Assembly (NCBI RefSeq): GCF_024684275.1
Contig: NZ_JAIKXF010000110.1
Span: forward strand, 1 to 29,779
DNA length: 29,779 nucleotides
Source: Ruminococcus sp.
GTDB lineage: Bacteria > Bacillota_A > Clostridia > Oscillospirales > Ruminococcaceae
Direction of reading: 5' to 3'
Made by a program: the position numbers and the translations under genes. The notes under the pieces were generated by a model. It was not told the origin of the DNA. It made no database searches and saw only the letters and a program-made list of their open reading frames with translations. Of the stretch, positions 16,161-24,256 are shown in pieces. Each line of letters opens with the position of its first letter. Positions within the stretch are counted from its first letter, which is position 1.

Positions 16161-16174
16161 GAAGACAACTGAAT

Positions 16175-16888
16175 ATGCTTACAGATTACCATTGCCATAT
16201 TCTGCCCGAATTTGACGACGGTGCTGTGGACGCAGAGACCTCTCTTGAAATGATAAATATCATGAAGGAGCAGGGCGTTGAGCGTATTATCGCTACGCCC
16301 CATTTCTATGCCCACGAGGAACGGTCACTGACAGAATATCTGCTCAGACGTGAGGAAGCCTATGAGAGCATGGCTGAGCTTGCGGAATTGCAGAATATAG
16401 CCTTGCCGAATATCGCACTCGGAGCTGAGGTCGCTGTCGAGCACGGTATATCAAAGCTGCACGGTATCGACAGGCTCGCAATAGAGGATTCAGAGCTGAT
16501 ATTGCTTGAGCTGCCCTTTCGTGACTATGAGGAATGGATGTCAGAGGAGATAAACGCCATACGGTCAGAATACGGTCTGACTGTCGTCCTCGCTCATATC
16601 CACCGCTATATGGCGTATTATACGCCTGAGAATTTTGACAGGATATTACAGACAGACGCTGTTTTTCAGTTCAATAATGAGGTGTTTCTCCTTGACAGAG
16701 AAGCAGAGCTGTTAAAGCAGCTGAATGACGCAAAACGCAGTATCATCTTCGGCAGCGACGCCCATAACACCGATACACGCCGACCTAATTGGGATTTACT
16801 TTTGGAGAGATGTGATCCCGAGCTTGTAAAGGCTTCAGACGAGCTGCTGCCATTCATAACAGATGAAGTTGTAATTGGAGAGGGATAA
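16175..16888 (+). CDS. CpsB/YwqE-type PHP-domain tyrosine-protein phosphatase
   Basis: This 237-residue cytoplasmic protein belongs to the PHP superfamily of metal-dependent phosphatases that remove phosphate from the tyrosine-rich tail of BY-kinases controlling capsule/EPS synthesis. The metal-binding motifs are in order: DYHCHILPEFDDGA (His6, His8, Asp14-Asp15), ATPHFY (His43), GAEVAVEHG, LAHIHRY (His141, His143; LAHxxRY in the family) and GSDAHN (Asp195, His197). Length is typical. It is the first gene behind the promoter at 15977-16006, and AAGGAAG precedes the ATG. The next gene encodes a sugar-nucleotide dehydratase, which supports a polysaccharide role. The expected partner kinase is not in the window. 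Confidence 0.92.
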   Translation: MLTDYHCHILPEFDDGAVDAETSLEMINIMKEQGVERIIATPHFYAHEERSLTEYLLRREEAYESMAELAELQNIALPNIALGAEVAVEHGISKLHGIDRLAIEDSELILLELPFRDYEEWMSEEINAIRSEYGLTVVLAHIHRYMAYYTPENFDRILQTDAVFQFNNEVFLLDREAELLKQLNDAKRSIIFGSDAHNTDTRRPNWDLLLERCDPELVKASDELLPFITDEVVIGEG

Positions 16889-16932
16889 ATAAAAACATTA
16901 TCGGCTTTTATGCTGATATGGGGGGAAGAAAA

Positions 16933-18906
16933 TTGAAAAAAACACTTGAGAAATTCAGCATACGCAGAATAATTCTCGCCTTTGCTGACGTATTCATCGT
17001 AATTTCAGCCGCATTGATCGCCAATTTTGTGCTTTCATTCTTTAATGCAGACGTCGGGCGCTCAGATATGCTCATGAGCTTCGCTGTATGCTCACTTACC
17101 TGCTGCGGCACACTGTTCATATTCGGCGCTTACTGCAAGCTGTGGAGATTCTTCCACAAGCGCGACTATCTGTCCTGTATCAACGGAGTCGTCTTCGGCT
17201 TCCTTGCAGCAGGCATCATAGTCTATATCATACGCAATGACGTTCCTGCCCTGTTTCTGACAGTTCAGGCTGCTATTACGCTGGTGGGCGTGTGCCTGTT
17301 CAGACTGCTGTTCAAAGAGACCTTCGTGACATTCTCAAAGTCAAAGACCGACGGCAGCCGCAAGCGTACCATGATAGTAGGCGCAGGACAGACCTGCCGT
17401 ATGATACTTACAGAGATCGAAAACGCCAAAAAGTCTCCATTTGAGGACGACAAGGTATCGGCGGTATATGATCCTGTCTGCATCATCGACGATGACAGAA
17501 GCAAGATCGGTACCGAAATAAACGGCGTTACAGTTGTTGGTACTACCCACGAGATACATAAATTCGTTGACCAGCAGCACATCGACCAGATAATCTTCGC
17601 TATTCCTTCGTGTCTTGAGGACGAGCGCAAGCGTATCCTTGATGTGTGCTCGGGAACAGGCGCTAAGGTCAAGGTAGTTCCCTTTATCGGAAGCCTTATC
17701 TTTGACGGCGGAAATACTCCTATCCTCACTCAGATGCGTGACATCAAGGTCGAGGACCTCCTCGGACGTGCTCCTATCAAGTTCGACAACGAGGATATAA
17801 GAAACTTCATCAGCGGCAAGACCTGTATGGTAACAGGCGGCGGCGGAAGCATCGGCTCTGAACTGGTGCGCCAGATAGCCAAGTATAACCCCAGACACGT
17901 CATTATCGTCGACATCTATGAGAATAACGCCTACGACGTTCAGCAGGAACTCATAATGGAGTACGGAGACAAGCTTAATCTTACCGTGCTTATTGCCTCT
18001 GTAAGGGATTACTACCGCATGAACTGCATATTCGACCGCTACAAGCCGGATATCGTGTTCCATGCAGCTGCCCATAAGCACGTTCCTCTTATGGAAAACT
18101 CACCTATGGAAGCTATCAAGAACAACGTCATCGGCACATTCAATACTGCTACTCTTGCACAGTTCCACAAGGTAAAGAAGTTCGTTATGATATCAACGGA
18201 CAAGGCTGTGAATCCTACCAACGTAATGGGCGCTTCAAAGCGCTGCTGCGAGATGATAATCCAGTATCTGTCACAGCAGCATGACGGCTGTACAGAGTTC
18301 GTAACTACAAGATTCGGCAATGTTCTCGGCTCAAACGGCTCTGTTATACCGCTTTTCAGACGTCAGATAGAAGCAGGCAGACCTGTTACGGTAACCCACC
18401 CTGACGTTATCAGGTACTTTATGACGATACCCGAGGCTGTAAGCCTCGTTATGGAGGCTGCTGCCATAGCTCACGGCGGCGAGATATTCGTCCTCGATAT
18501 GGGACAGCCTGTACACATCGTAAGACTTGCGGAAAATCTTATCCGTATGTACGGAAAGAAGCCCTATGAGGACGTAGAGATAAAGTTCACAGGTCTCCGC
18601 CCCGGCGAAAAGCTCCGCGAGGAACTCCTTATGGACGAGGAGGGACTGCAAAAGACCTCAAACGAGCTTATCTTTATCGGCAAGCAGATAGAGCTTGACA
18701 GCGACAAGTTCATCAAGCAGCTGAGAAAGCTCCGCAACGCCGCAAACGAGAATCTCAACGACGTGGCTGTTGAGGCTCTCCACGAGATAGTTCCTACATT
18801 TACGACACCCGAGGAATTCAACCGTGCAGAGCTCATTACCGAAAAGAAAAACCCAAAGATACACAAGGAGGACTACGATAACGTCCCCTATCATAAGAAA
18901 AAATAA
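16933..18906 (+). CDS. CapD/WbpM-type long-form UDP-sugar 4,6-dehydratase (membrane-anchored)
   Basis: This 657-residue protein has four hydrophobic segments (about residues 8-125), a Rossmann CoA-binding-like domain (about 135-260, MIVGAGQTCRMIL) and a C-terminal SDR domain from about residue 295 with NAD motif VTGGGGSIGSELV. The catalytic region reads STDKAVNPTNVMGASKR, so the usual Tyr of the YxxxK pair is Met432 with Lys436. That is the known pattern of large WbpM/PglF-like dehydratases, which act on UDP-GlcNAc to start synthesis of dideoxy-amino sugars for capsule or glycoprotein glycans. An ATG at 16918 is also in frame, but the G-rich Shine-Dalgarno-like GGGGGGAAG lies after it and suits TTG 16933. 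It follows cpsB by about 44 nt in the same operon. Confidence 0.9.
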   Translation: MKKTLEKFSIRRIILAFADVFIVISAALIANFVLSFFNADVGRSDMLMSFAVCSLTCCGTLFIFGAYCKLWRFFHKRDYLSCINGVVFGFLAAGIIVYIIRNDVPALFLTVQAAITLVGVCLFRLLFKETFVTFSKSKTDGSRKRTMIVGAGQTCRMILTEIENAKKSPFEDDKVSAVYDPVCIIDDDRSKIGTEINGVTVVGTTHEIHKFVDQQHIDQIIFAIPSCLEDERKRILDVCSGTGAKVKVVPFIGSLIFDGGNTPILTQMRDIKVEDLLGRAPIKFDNEDIRNFISGKTCMVTGGGGSIGSELVRQIAKYNPRHVIIVDIYENNAYDVQQELIMEYGDKLNLTVLIASVRDYYRMNCIFDRYKPDIVFHAAAHKHVPLMENSPMEAIKNNVIGTFNTATLAQFHKVKKFVMISTDKAVNPTNVMGASKRCCEMIIQYLSQQHDGCTEFVTTRFGNVLGSNGSVIPLFRRQIEAGRPVTVTHPDVIRYFMTIPEAVSLVMEAAAIAHGGEIFVLDMGQPVHIVRLAENLIRMYGKKPYEDVEIKFTGLRPGEKLREELLMDEEGLQKTSNELIFIGKQIELDSDKFIKQLRKLRNAANENLNDVAVEALHEIVPTFTTPEEFNRAELITEKKNPKIHKEDYDNVPYHKKK

Positions 18907-18911
18907 TATTC

Positions 18912-18944
18912 AAAAGGGACTGGCTGTACAGTCCCTTTATTTTT
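18912..18944 (+). terminator. Terminator between capD-like gene and FliB-family gene
   Basis: AAAGGGACT (18913-18921) pairs perfectly with AGTCCCTTT (18930-18938), followed by ATTTTT. The T-run directly abuts the GAGGTG ribosome site of the next gene. Confidence 0.85.
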
Positions 18945-18956
18945 GAGGTGAATGAT

Positions 18957-19979
18957 ATGATATACAGAACGCCCGGATATTGCCGCGATTTCCGCTGTAT
19001 CGCAGGAGACTGCCGTGACAGCTGCTGCAAGGGCTGGGAAATAGATATAGACAGCGACACCTGTGGCTTTTACATGAGCGTAGACGGAGAATTCGGAGAA
19101 AGACTGCGCAAAAGCATACGTGACAGCTCATTTCTGCTGACCGAGGACGAGCGCTGCCCTTTTCTCAATGCACAGGGACTCTGTGATATCTACACCGAGC
19201 TTGGCGAGGAAAATCTCTGCCAGATATGCTCTGACCACCCCCGTTATTTTGAGTGGTTCGGCACTTTCAAGGAGGGCGGTATCGGACTATGCTGCGAGGC
19301 TGCCGCAAGACTCATACTTTCAAGCCCCTTTTCCCTCTGCGAGGAGGATATTCCCTATGAATCGGCTTCGGGCGATTACGACGAGGAGCTTCTCAGCCTG
19401 CTCCTTGATGTCCGCAGTGAGATGTTCGCGGTATTGACCGACGAAACTATCCCCCTTGCCGAAGCCCTCTGCCGCGTACTGAACATTGCCGCGGACGCAC
19501 AGCAGTACATAGACGTACCTGCCGCTGAGTCTCCGAAAACAGGCAGCACAGACGGTCTCAGCGCAGTATTCTCCTGCCTTGAGGAGCTGGAGCCCATTGA
19601 CGAGCACTGGCTGCCCTATATCCGCGGATGCAGAGAAAGGCTGAAAACAGCACCTGCGGCGGACAGCGCTCACCTGCCCTATCTGCGCAGGATAGCCCTG
19701 TATCTTATCTTCCGCTATCTGCTGAAAAGCGTATACGACGGCAGGGTGCTGAGCTTTGCAAAATTCGCGGCATTCAGCGTCATCGTCATAAGCGCACTTT
19801 ATCGCTGCAAGGCAGCTGAGGGGTACTGCGGATTTGAGGAATGTGCCGATATTGCTAAGGATTATTCCAAAGAAGTGGAGTATTCCGACGAAAATATGGC
19901 TAAGCTCCTTGAACTGCTGGACAGCAGCCCTTATTTCAGCTGTGAGCTGCTGAAGGAGCTTCTCAGGGACGGAATCTGA
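18957..19979 (+). CDS. FliB-like (flagellin lysine-N-methylase family) CxxCxxCC protein
   Basis: This 340-residue protein opens with a dense cysteine region: YCRDFRC, DCRDSCCKGWEID (Cys9, 14, 19, 23, 24), then CPFLNAQGLCDIY and LCQICSDHPRY, and later GIGLCCEAAARL. This is the metal-site signature of the YkgJ/FliB-type CxxCxxCC family, and the full-length fit is to proteins called flagellin lysine-N-methylase. The C-terminal half is Leu-rich helical. In Salmonella, FliB methylates flagellin; no flagellar gene is in this window, so the substrate here is unknown. I use ATG 18957, 6 nt after GAGGTG, rather than the GTG at 18948 inside that site. It follows a terminator directly and shows no clear promoter of its own. 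Confidence 0.85.
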   Translation: MIYRTPGYCRDFRCIAGDCRDSCCKGWEIDIDSDTCGFYMSVDGEFGERLRKSIRDSSFLLTEDERCPFLNAQGLCDIYTELGEENLCQICSDHPRYFEWFGTFKEGGIGLCCEAAARLILSSPFSLCEEDIPYESASGDYDEELLSLLLDVRSEMFAVLTDETIPLAEALCRVLNIAADAQQYIDVPAAESPKTGSTDGLSAVFSCLEELEPIDEHWLPYIRGCRERLKTAPAADSAHLPYLRRIALYLIFRYLLKSVYDGRVLSFAKFAAFSVIVISALYRCKAAEGYCGFEECADIAKDYSKEVEYSDENMAKLLELLDSSPYFSCELLKELLRDGI

Positions 19980-19996
19980 AAACTGGGTGAAATTTA

Positions 19997-20025
19997 TTGA
20001 AATAATAAGCCTACTGTGATATAAT
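19997..20025 (+). promoter_or_regulatory. Sigma-A promoter for the LRR gene pair
   Basis: -35 TTGAAA (19997-20002), 17-bp spacer, perfect -10 TATAAT (20020-20025). Confidence 0.86.
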
Positions 20026-20078
20026 GTAAGAGAATTATTGGCTCTGTGCGAGCAAATTATAATGAGAGGGTAATATTT

Positions 20079-22331
20079 ATGTTTGACCGCAAAAAAACGG
20101 CTGCTTTTATCGCAGGTCTTCTTATCTGCGCATATTCGGCTGTTCCTGCTATAAATGCATTCGCCGATGAGGATTTCCTTGTAGAGGGCGCTACAGAAGC
20201 CGCTGTAAGCACGGATACCTACACAAAGAGCGGCGATTTCATGTACTCGCTGACTACTGACGGAAAGGTGTGCATCGAAGACTGCACAAGCACTGCCGAA
20301 GATCTTGTTATCCCCGATACTCTCGACGGTATCGCAGTTACCGAGCTCGGCAGATCGGCTCTCGGCAGCGACCACAATAACAGCACCTTCAAGACAGTTA
20401 CTATCCCTGCCTCTGTGACCTATATCTCCGCCGACAATCCCTTTGTATTCTGCACAAATCTCTCAGAGATAAAGGTTGCCGAGGGGAACGCCGATTTCTG
20501 CGCCGAGGACGGAATATTATACAACAAGGACAAGACCGAGCTTATCTGCTATCCATGTTGCAAAAAGGGCGACAGCTTCGCTATCCCCGGAACTGTAAAG
20601 CAGATAGGCGCTTCTGCATTTTATAATACCATACCACACGAGATAACCATGCCTGCTTCACTCGAAAAGGTCGAGCACTTCGCCTTTGCCTACACAAGGC
20701 TGAGCTCTGCCGATTTCAGCGGAACCAAGCTTGAGTATATCAGCGATTATGCCTTTACAAGCTGTAATAGTCTCAGCGAGATAAAGCTCCCCGATACTCT
20801 TGAACATATCGGCGGCGGAGCCTTTGCAAGCTGCGGAACTCTTGATGAGATAACCCTGCCAAACAAGCTTCTGACCATAGGTCAGTATGCTTTCTTCGAT
20901 ACAGGGCTCACCGAGATTGTAATACCCGATTCAGTCACAACTATAGGCTACTGCGCATTCGGCTACTATACAGGCGCAAGCGGTCAGACAGCCTCTAAGG
21001 ACGAAGCCTTTACTATCGTAGGCAAACAGGGCGGTGCTGCGTCTTTGTATGCCCATGATAAGGACTCTGATTACGATTATCAGAATAACTTCTCATTCCT
21101 TACTCCCGAGGAGTATGAAGAGAAGCAGGTGGAAATGCAGGCTCTTAACAGCACAAGGTCCGGCGACTATGATTACGCCGAAATAAACGGCGAGACAGTG
21201 CTCACCTTCTGCTATTCACAGGACGATAAGATAACTGTCCCGGATACCATTGACGGCAAAAAGGTAGATGCCATATACACCTCATGCTTCAATGTGAGCT
21301 GCCCTGCCTCTGAGGTCATAATCCCCGACGGAATCAAGGAGATAAAGCGCAGAGCCTTCTTTGAGTGCGGAAACCTCAAAAAGATAACCGCAGCCGCAAG
21401 CGTAAAAACTATAGGCGACAACGCCTTTGATACCTGTCAGGCTCTGGAAAATGTCGAGCTTCTCGGCGCAGAGACCATAGGAAACCACATTTTCCGCGAA
21501 TGTACAGCTCTCAGGACCTTTAAGGCTGACGGCTGTCTGAAGGAATGGAACGACGAGGAGCCCTTCCTGTACTCCACAGGTCTTGAGGATATAACGATCA
21601 CCGAGGGCGACGGCAATTACAGCTCTGAAAACGGTATCCTCTACAATAAGGACAAGTCTATCCTTATCGCTTATCCCCCTGCAAAGCCTGAGACCGAGTT
21701 CAAAGCTCCGAAGGGCTTGAAGGAGATAGCACAGTCCGCCTTTATCCGCGCATTGAATCTGAAAAAGGTTGAGCTTCCTGATGTCGATATTATAAACGCA
21801 TACGCCTTTGAGGGCTGTGAGAACCTCAGCGAGGTAAAGCTTTCTGACAGCCTCACAACTCTCGGCGCTGACGCTTTCTACAACTGCTATGCGCTGAAAT
21901 CACTGCATCTTCCCGACACTCTTGTAAATATCGGCACCTGTGCATTCGGCTTCCGTCATGATGACAATGCCGACACAGCAAATGGTGCTCCCTCAGATGT
22001 TCTCATAGAGGGCTTCAAGCTCTACACAGTAAAGAACAGCGAGGCATACAAACGTGCAAAGGACGACGGTATAGAGGTCATCACAGGCACTACAGAGATA
22101 TTCGGCAAAAATATCTCTACAGGCTTTATTTATACTGTTATCGGCATTATAGCTGCATTTATCCTCGGCATTATCGGCGTTTTCACAGGCAAAAAGCTGA
22201 AAAAGAGCAAAGCTGAAAAGGTCAGGGCTGAAAACAGGGAAAAGGCTGCTAAGCGCCGCAAAGAGCGTCAGGAAGCAGAAAATGATGATGCCGACAAGGA
22301 GGAAGATTCCCTTGAAGATGATGAGGATTAA
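20079..22331 (+). CDS. Surface leucine-rich-repeat (BspA/LRR_5-type) protein, membrane anchored
   Basis: This 750-residue protein has a signal sequence (residues 1-31, ending near NAFADED). The ectodomain holds two blocks of about 23-residue LRR_5 repeats of the form I..xAF..C..L..I.LPD.L..IG (for example IGASAFYNTI, IGGGAFASCGTL, IGDNAFDTC, IGTCAFGF), separated near residues 340-380. Two units carry GILYNKDK, typical of this family. A single TM segment (about 686-708, FIYTVIGIIAAFILGIIGVF) and a 45-residue charged tail (KRRKERQEAENDDADKEED) follow. There is no LPxTG sortase motif. BspA-like proteins often mediate adhesion; the ligand here is unknown. The start is ATG 20079 behind GAGAGGG, although the frame is open from 20046. 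It overlaps the next, similar gene. Confidence 0.88.
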   Translation: MFDRKKTAAFIAGLLICAYSAVPAINAFADEDFLVEGATEAAVSTDTYTKSGDFMYSLTTDGKVCIEDCTSTAEDLVIPDTLDGIAVTELGRSALGSDHNNSTFKTVTIPASVTYISADNPFVFCTNLSEIKVAEGNADFCAEDGILYNKDKTELICYPCCKKGDSFAIPGTVKQIGASAFYNTIPHEITMPASLEKVEHFAFAYTRLSSADFSGTKLEYISDYAFTSCNSLSEIKLPDTLEHIGGGAFASCGTLDEITLPNKLLTIGQYAFFDTGLTEIVIPDSVTTIGYCAFGYYTGASGQTASKDEAFTIVGKQGGAASLYAHDKDSDYDYQNNFSFLTPEEYEEKQVEMQALNSTRSGDYDYAEINGETVLTFCYSQDDKITVPDTIDGKKVDAIYTSCFNVSCPASEVIIPDGIKEIKRRAFFECGNLKKITAAASVKTIGDNAFDTCQALENVELLGAETIGNHIFRECTALRTFKADGCLKEWNDEEPFLYSTGLEDITITEGDGNYSSENGILYNKDKSILIAYPPAKPETEFKAPKGLKEIAQSAFIRALNLKKVELPDVDIINAYAFEGCENLSEVKLSDSLTTLGADAFYNCYALKSLHLPDTLVNIGTCAFGFRHDDNADTANGAPSDVLIEGFKLYTVKNSEAYKRAKDDGIEVITGTTEIFGKNISTGFIYTVIGIIAAFILGIIGVFTGKKLKKSKAEKVRAENREKAAKRRKERQEAENDDADKEEDSLEDDED

Positions 22332-23787
22332 GAATATCGCCGCAGCTGTCACAGCTTTCGGTGCAGCTGTATGCTGTGCAGTCCCGATGGGCACAGCTGC
22401 CGACGACCTGCAGGGCGCAAACGATGAACTGTACGACGGCTCGTTCTATTATGAGCTCAATGACGACGACACCTATACTATCACAAAGTGCAGTGCTATA
22501 ATCGTTGAAAAGGTGCCTTCCATAAGAAACGGAAAGGCTATAACAGCTATCGGCGATGAGGCATTCGCCTACTGTACGGGAATATCCACACTGGAGATAC
22601 CTGATTCGGTAACATCTATCGGCAAAAATGCGTTCTATGGCTGCGAATCACTGAAAAATGTCACTATGCCGAAAAAGCTGTCACATCTTGGCGACCATGC
22701 ATTTTTTGACTGCAAGAACCTTACAAGCATTGAGCTGCCTTCAACTATAGCAGAAATACCCGATTATTCATTTGCACTCTGTGACGCTCTTACAGATATA
22801 AAGCTCCCCGACACAGTCACAAAGCTTGGCGATTACGCCTTTTATCAGTGCAGCGGTGTAAGCTCCTTCAGGCTTCCTGCTTCGCTCCAGACTATCGGCG
22901 ATAATGCTATGGGAAGCTGGTTTGCTGTAAATGATATTGACGCCTCTGCAAACAGCTCATTTATCTATGAGAACGATATGCTCATGGATAAGAAAAAGTC
23001 TGAGATATTCCGCGCTTCTTCCCAGATAAGCGGCGAGATAAATATCCCCGACGGAGTACAGAAGATACACTCAGGCGCTTTCTCAGGCTGTGCAAAGCTC
23101 AATGCCCTGCACTTCCCCGGCTCTCTCACCGCTATACAGGACGAGGCTTTCAGCTATTGCTCAGAGATAAAATCTGTTGACTTCTCGGAGGGACTTGATT
23201 CAATAGGCTACGGAGCGTTCCTGTTCGACCAGAAGATAGAAACGCTGGCACTGCCAACTACTCTGAAAAAAATAGACAACAATGCCTTTGCATACTGCAT
23301 GGCGCTGAACAAGCTCATACTCCCCGAGGGCGTAGAATCCATAGGCGAGGACGCCTTCCTTGTATGTGACGCCCTTAAACAGGTCAGCATACCAAAAAGT
23401 GTCAAGACCATAGGCAAGAACGCTTTCGGCTACACTGTGGAGAACTCGGAAAGACAGCTCCTTGAGGGCTTCAATCTCAGTGTTTTCTCAGGCTCGGCAG
23501 GTGAAAAGTACGCAAAATCCGAAAAAATAACACACACTGTTACCGACGTGAACCTGAAAAAGGTGGCTTTCATAGCCGCTATGGCAGGACTTGCCGTACT
23601 TGTCATCGTTTTTGCCGTAGTTCTCATGCGCAGAAGCTCGAAAACAGCCTCAGCAAGCGCAAAAAAGGCTCTTAAAGCTAAAAAGGAAGCCGAGGAGGCT
23701 AAAAACTACAAAAAAATAATGGACGACGAAGCCGAGGTTAAGGAGTCAGACGAAAATGACTCAGCCGAGGACGAAGAACAGGAATAA
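22312..23787 (+). CDS. Second surface leucine-rich-repeat (LRR_5) protein, membrane anchored
   Basis: This protein of about 491 residues is built like its upstream neighbour. It has an N-terminal signal (IAAAVTAFGAAVCCAVPMG), LRR_5 repeats over roughly residues 55-385 (IGDEAFAYCTGISTLEIPD, IGKNAFYGCESLKN, LGDYAFYQCSG, IGEDAFLVCDAL), one TM segment (about 415-438, VAFIAAMAGLAVLVIVFAVV) and a charged tail rich in Lys, Glu and Asp. No sortase motif. AAGGAGG (22296-22302) is 9 nt from TTG 22312 and 15 nt from ATG 22318; I prefer the TTG, but ATG 22318 or 22321 is possible. The start lies inside the end of the upstream gene (20-nt overlap in another frame), so the two are co-transcribed and probably translationally coupled. 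Confidence 0.87.
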   Translation: MKMMRIKNIAAAVTAFGAAVCCAVPMGTAADDLQGANDELYDGSFYYELNDDDTYTITKCSAIIVEKVPSIRNGKAITAIGDEAFAYCTGISTLEIPDSVTSIGKNAFYGCESLKNVTMPKKLSHLGDHAFFDCKNLTSIELPSTIAEIPDYSFALCDALTDIKLPDTVTKLGDYAFYQCSGVSSFRLPASLQTIGDNAMGSWFAVNDIDASANSSFIYENDMLMDKKKSEIFRASSQISGEINIPDGVQKIHSGAFSGCAKLNALHFPGSLTAIQDEAFSYCSEIKSVDFSEGLDSIGYGAFLFDQKIETLALPTTLKKIDNNAFAYCMALNKLILPEGVESIGEDAFLVCDALKQVSIPKSVKTIGKNAFGYTVENSERQLLEGFNLSVFSGSAGEKYAKSEKITHTVTDVNLKKVAFIAAMAGLAVLVIVFAVVLMRRSSKTASASAKKALKAKKEAEEAKNYKKIMDDEAEVKESDENDSAEDEEQE

Positions 23788-23791
23788 TAAC

Positions 23792-23830
23792 AAAAAAGCC
23801 ATAAAGGACTGACCTTTATGGCTTTTATTT
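23792..23830. terminator. Bidirectional terminator between LRR genes and EF-Tu-like gene
   Basis: CCATAAAGG (23799-23807) pairs with CCTTTATGG (23813-23821), extended by AAAAAG and CTTTT. On the + strand TTTTATTTTT follows; on the minus strand the six A at 23792-23797 give a T-run. It serves both convergent transcripts. Confidence 0.92.
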
Positions 23831-24232
23831 TTACTTCTTTATAATATCATTGCGAAAGACCTGTTTTCTGTCCACGTCCTTGAGGATAAAGCCTGCATTT
23901 GCTCCCTCAGAGACACTTTCGCATACCTTGCGGAACTGCTCGATGCCCATAATGACCGTAGGGATACCGTCGTTATTGCCGTGAACTATGCGTACCTCAT
24001 CACCTACGCGGAAAACTCCGCCTGTGACTGTACCCGTGACCACCGTTCCCCTGCCGCTTACAGTGAAAACATCGCTTACCACAAACTCAGAATATGTACC
24101 CTCGGCAACTCCCGACTGCGGTGTATAGTATTCCTCGTATTCGCGGAGCTCCTTTTCATCGTCTGTCATGAAGCTGTTGTCCTTTGGTTCGCGGTTAAAA
24201 AGCATATTCTTGATGCTGTCTAAAAGTCCCAT
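23831..24232 (-). CDS. Stand-alone EF-Tu domain-2-like beta-barrel protein
   Basis: This 133-residue cytoplasmic protein has no GTPase domain. Residues 1-45 are a charged, probably helical lead (EKELREYEEYYTPQSG). Residues 48-131 match translation-factor domain 2: FVVSDVFTVSGRGTVVTGTV, then GVFRVGDEVRIV, IMGIEQFRKV and AGFILKDVDRKQVFRND, in the same order as EF-Tu (VFSIxGRGTVVTGRVExG, VGLLLRG). In EF-Tu this barrel helps hold the aminoacyl end of tRNA. The role without the G domain is unknown. It is 24 nt downstream of rnhA in the same transcript and has GGGAG ahead of its ATG. A domain remnant is possible, but the intact frame, ribosome site and terminator suggest a functional gene. Confidence 0.8.
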   Translation of the reverse strand: MGLLDSIKNMLFNREPKDNSFMTDDEKELREYEEYYTPQSGVAEGTYSEFVVSDVFTVSGRGTVVTGTVTGGVFRVGDEVRIVHGNNDGIPTVIMGIEQFRKVCESVSEGANAGFILKDVDRKQVFRNDIIKK

Positions 24233-24256
24233 ATTCTCACTCCCTGTTCATGTTCA

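Noticed and set aside
16013..16174. c-di-GMP-I riboswitch
   Set aside because: The expected conserved blocks (CACG...GGCAAACC and the GAAA tetraloop/receptor pattern) are not present.
19320..20375. 351-codon minus-strand frame spanning the FliB-family gene and the first LRR gene
   Set aside because: It overlaps two well-supported + genes and the LRR promoter; no motif or start signal supports it.
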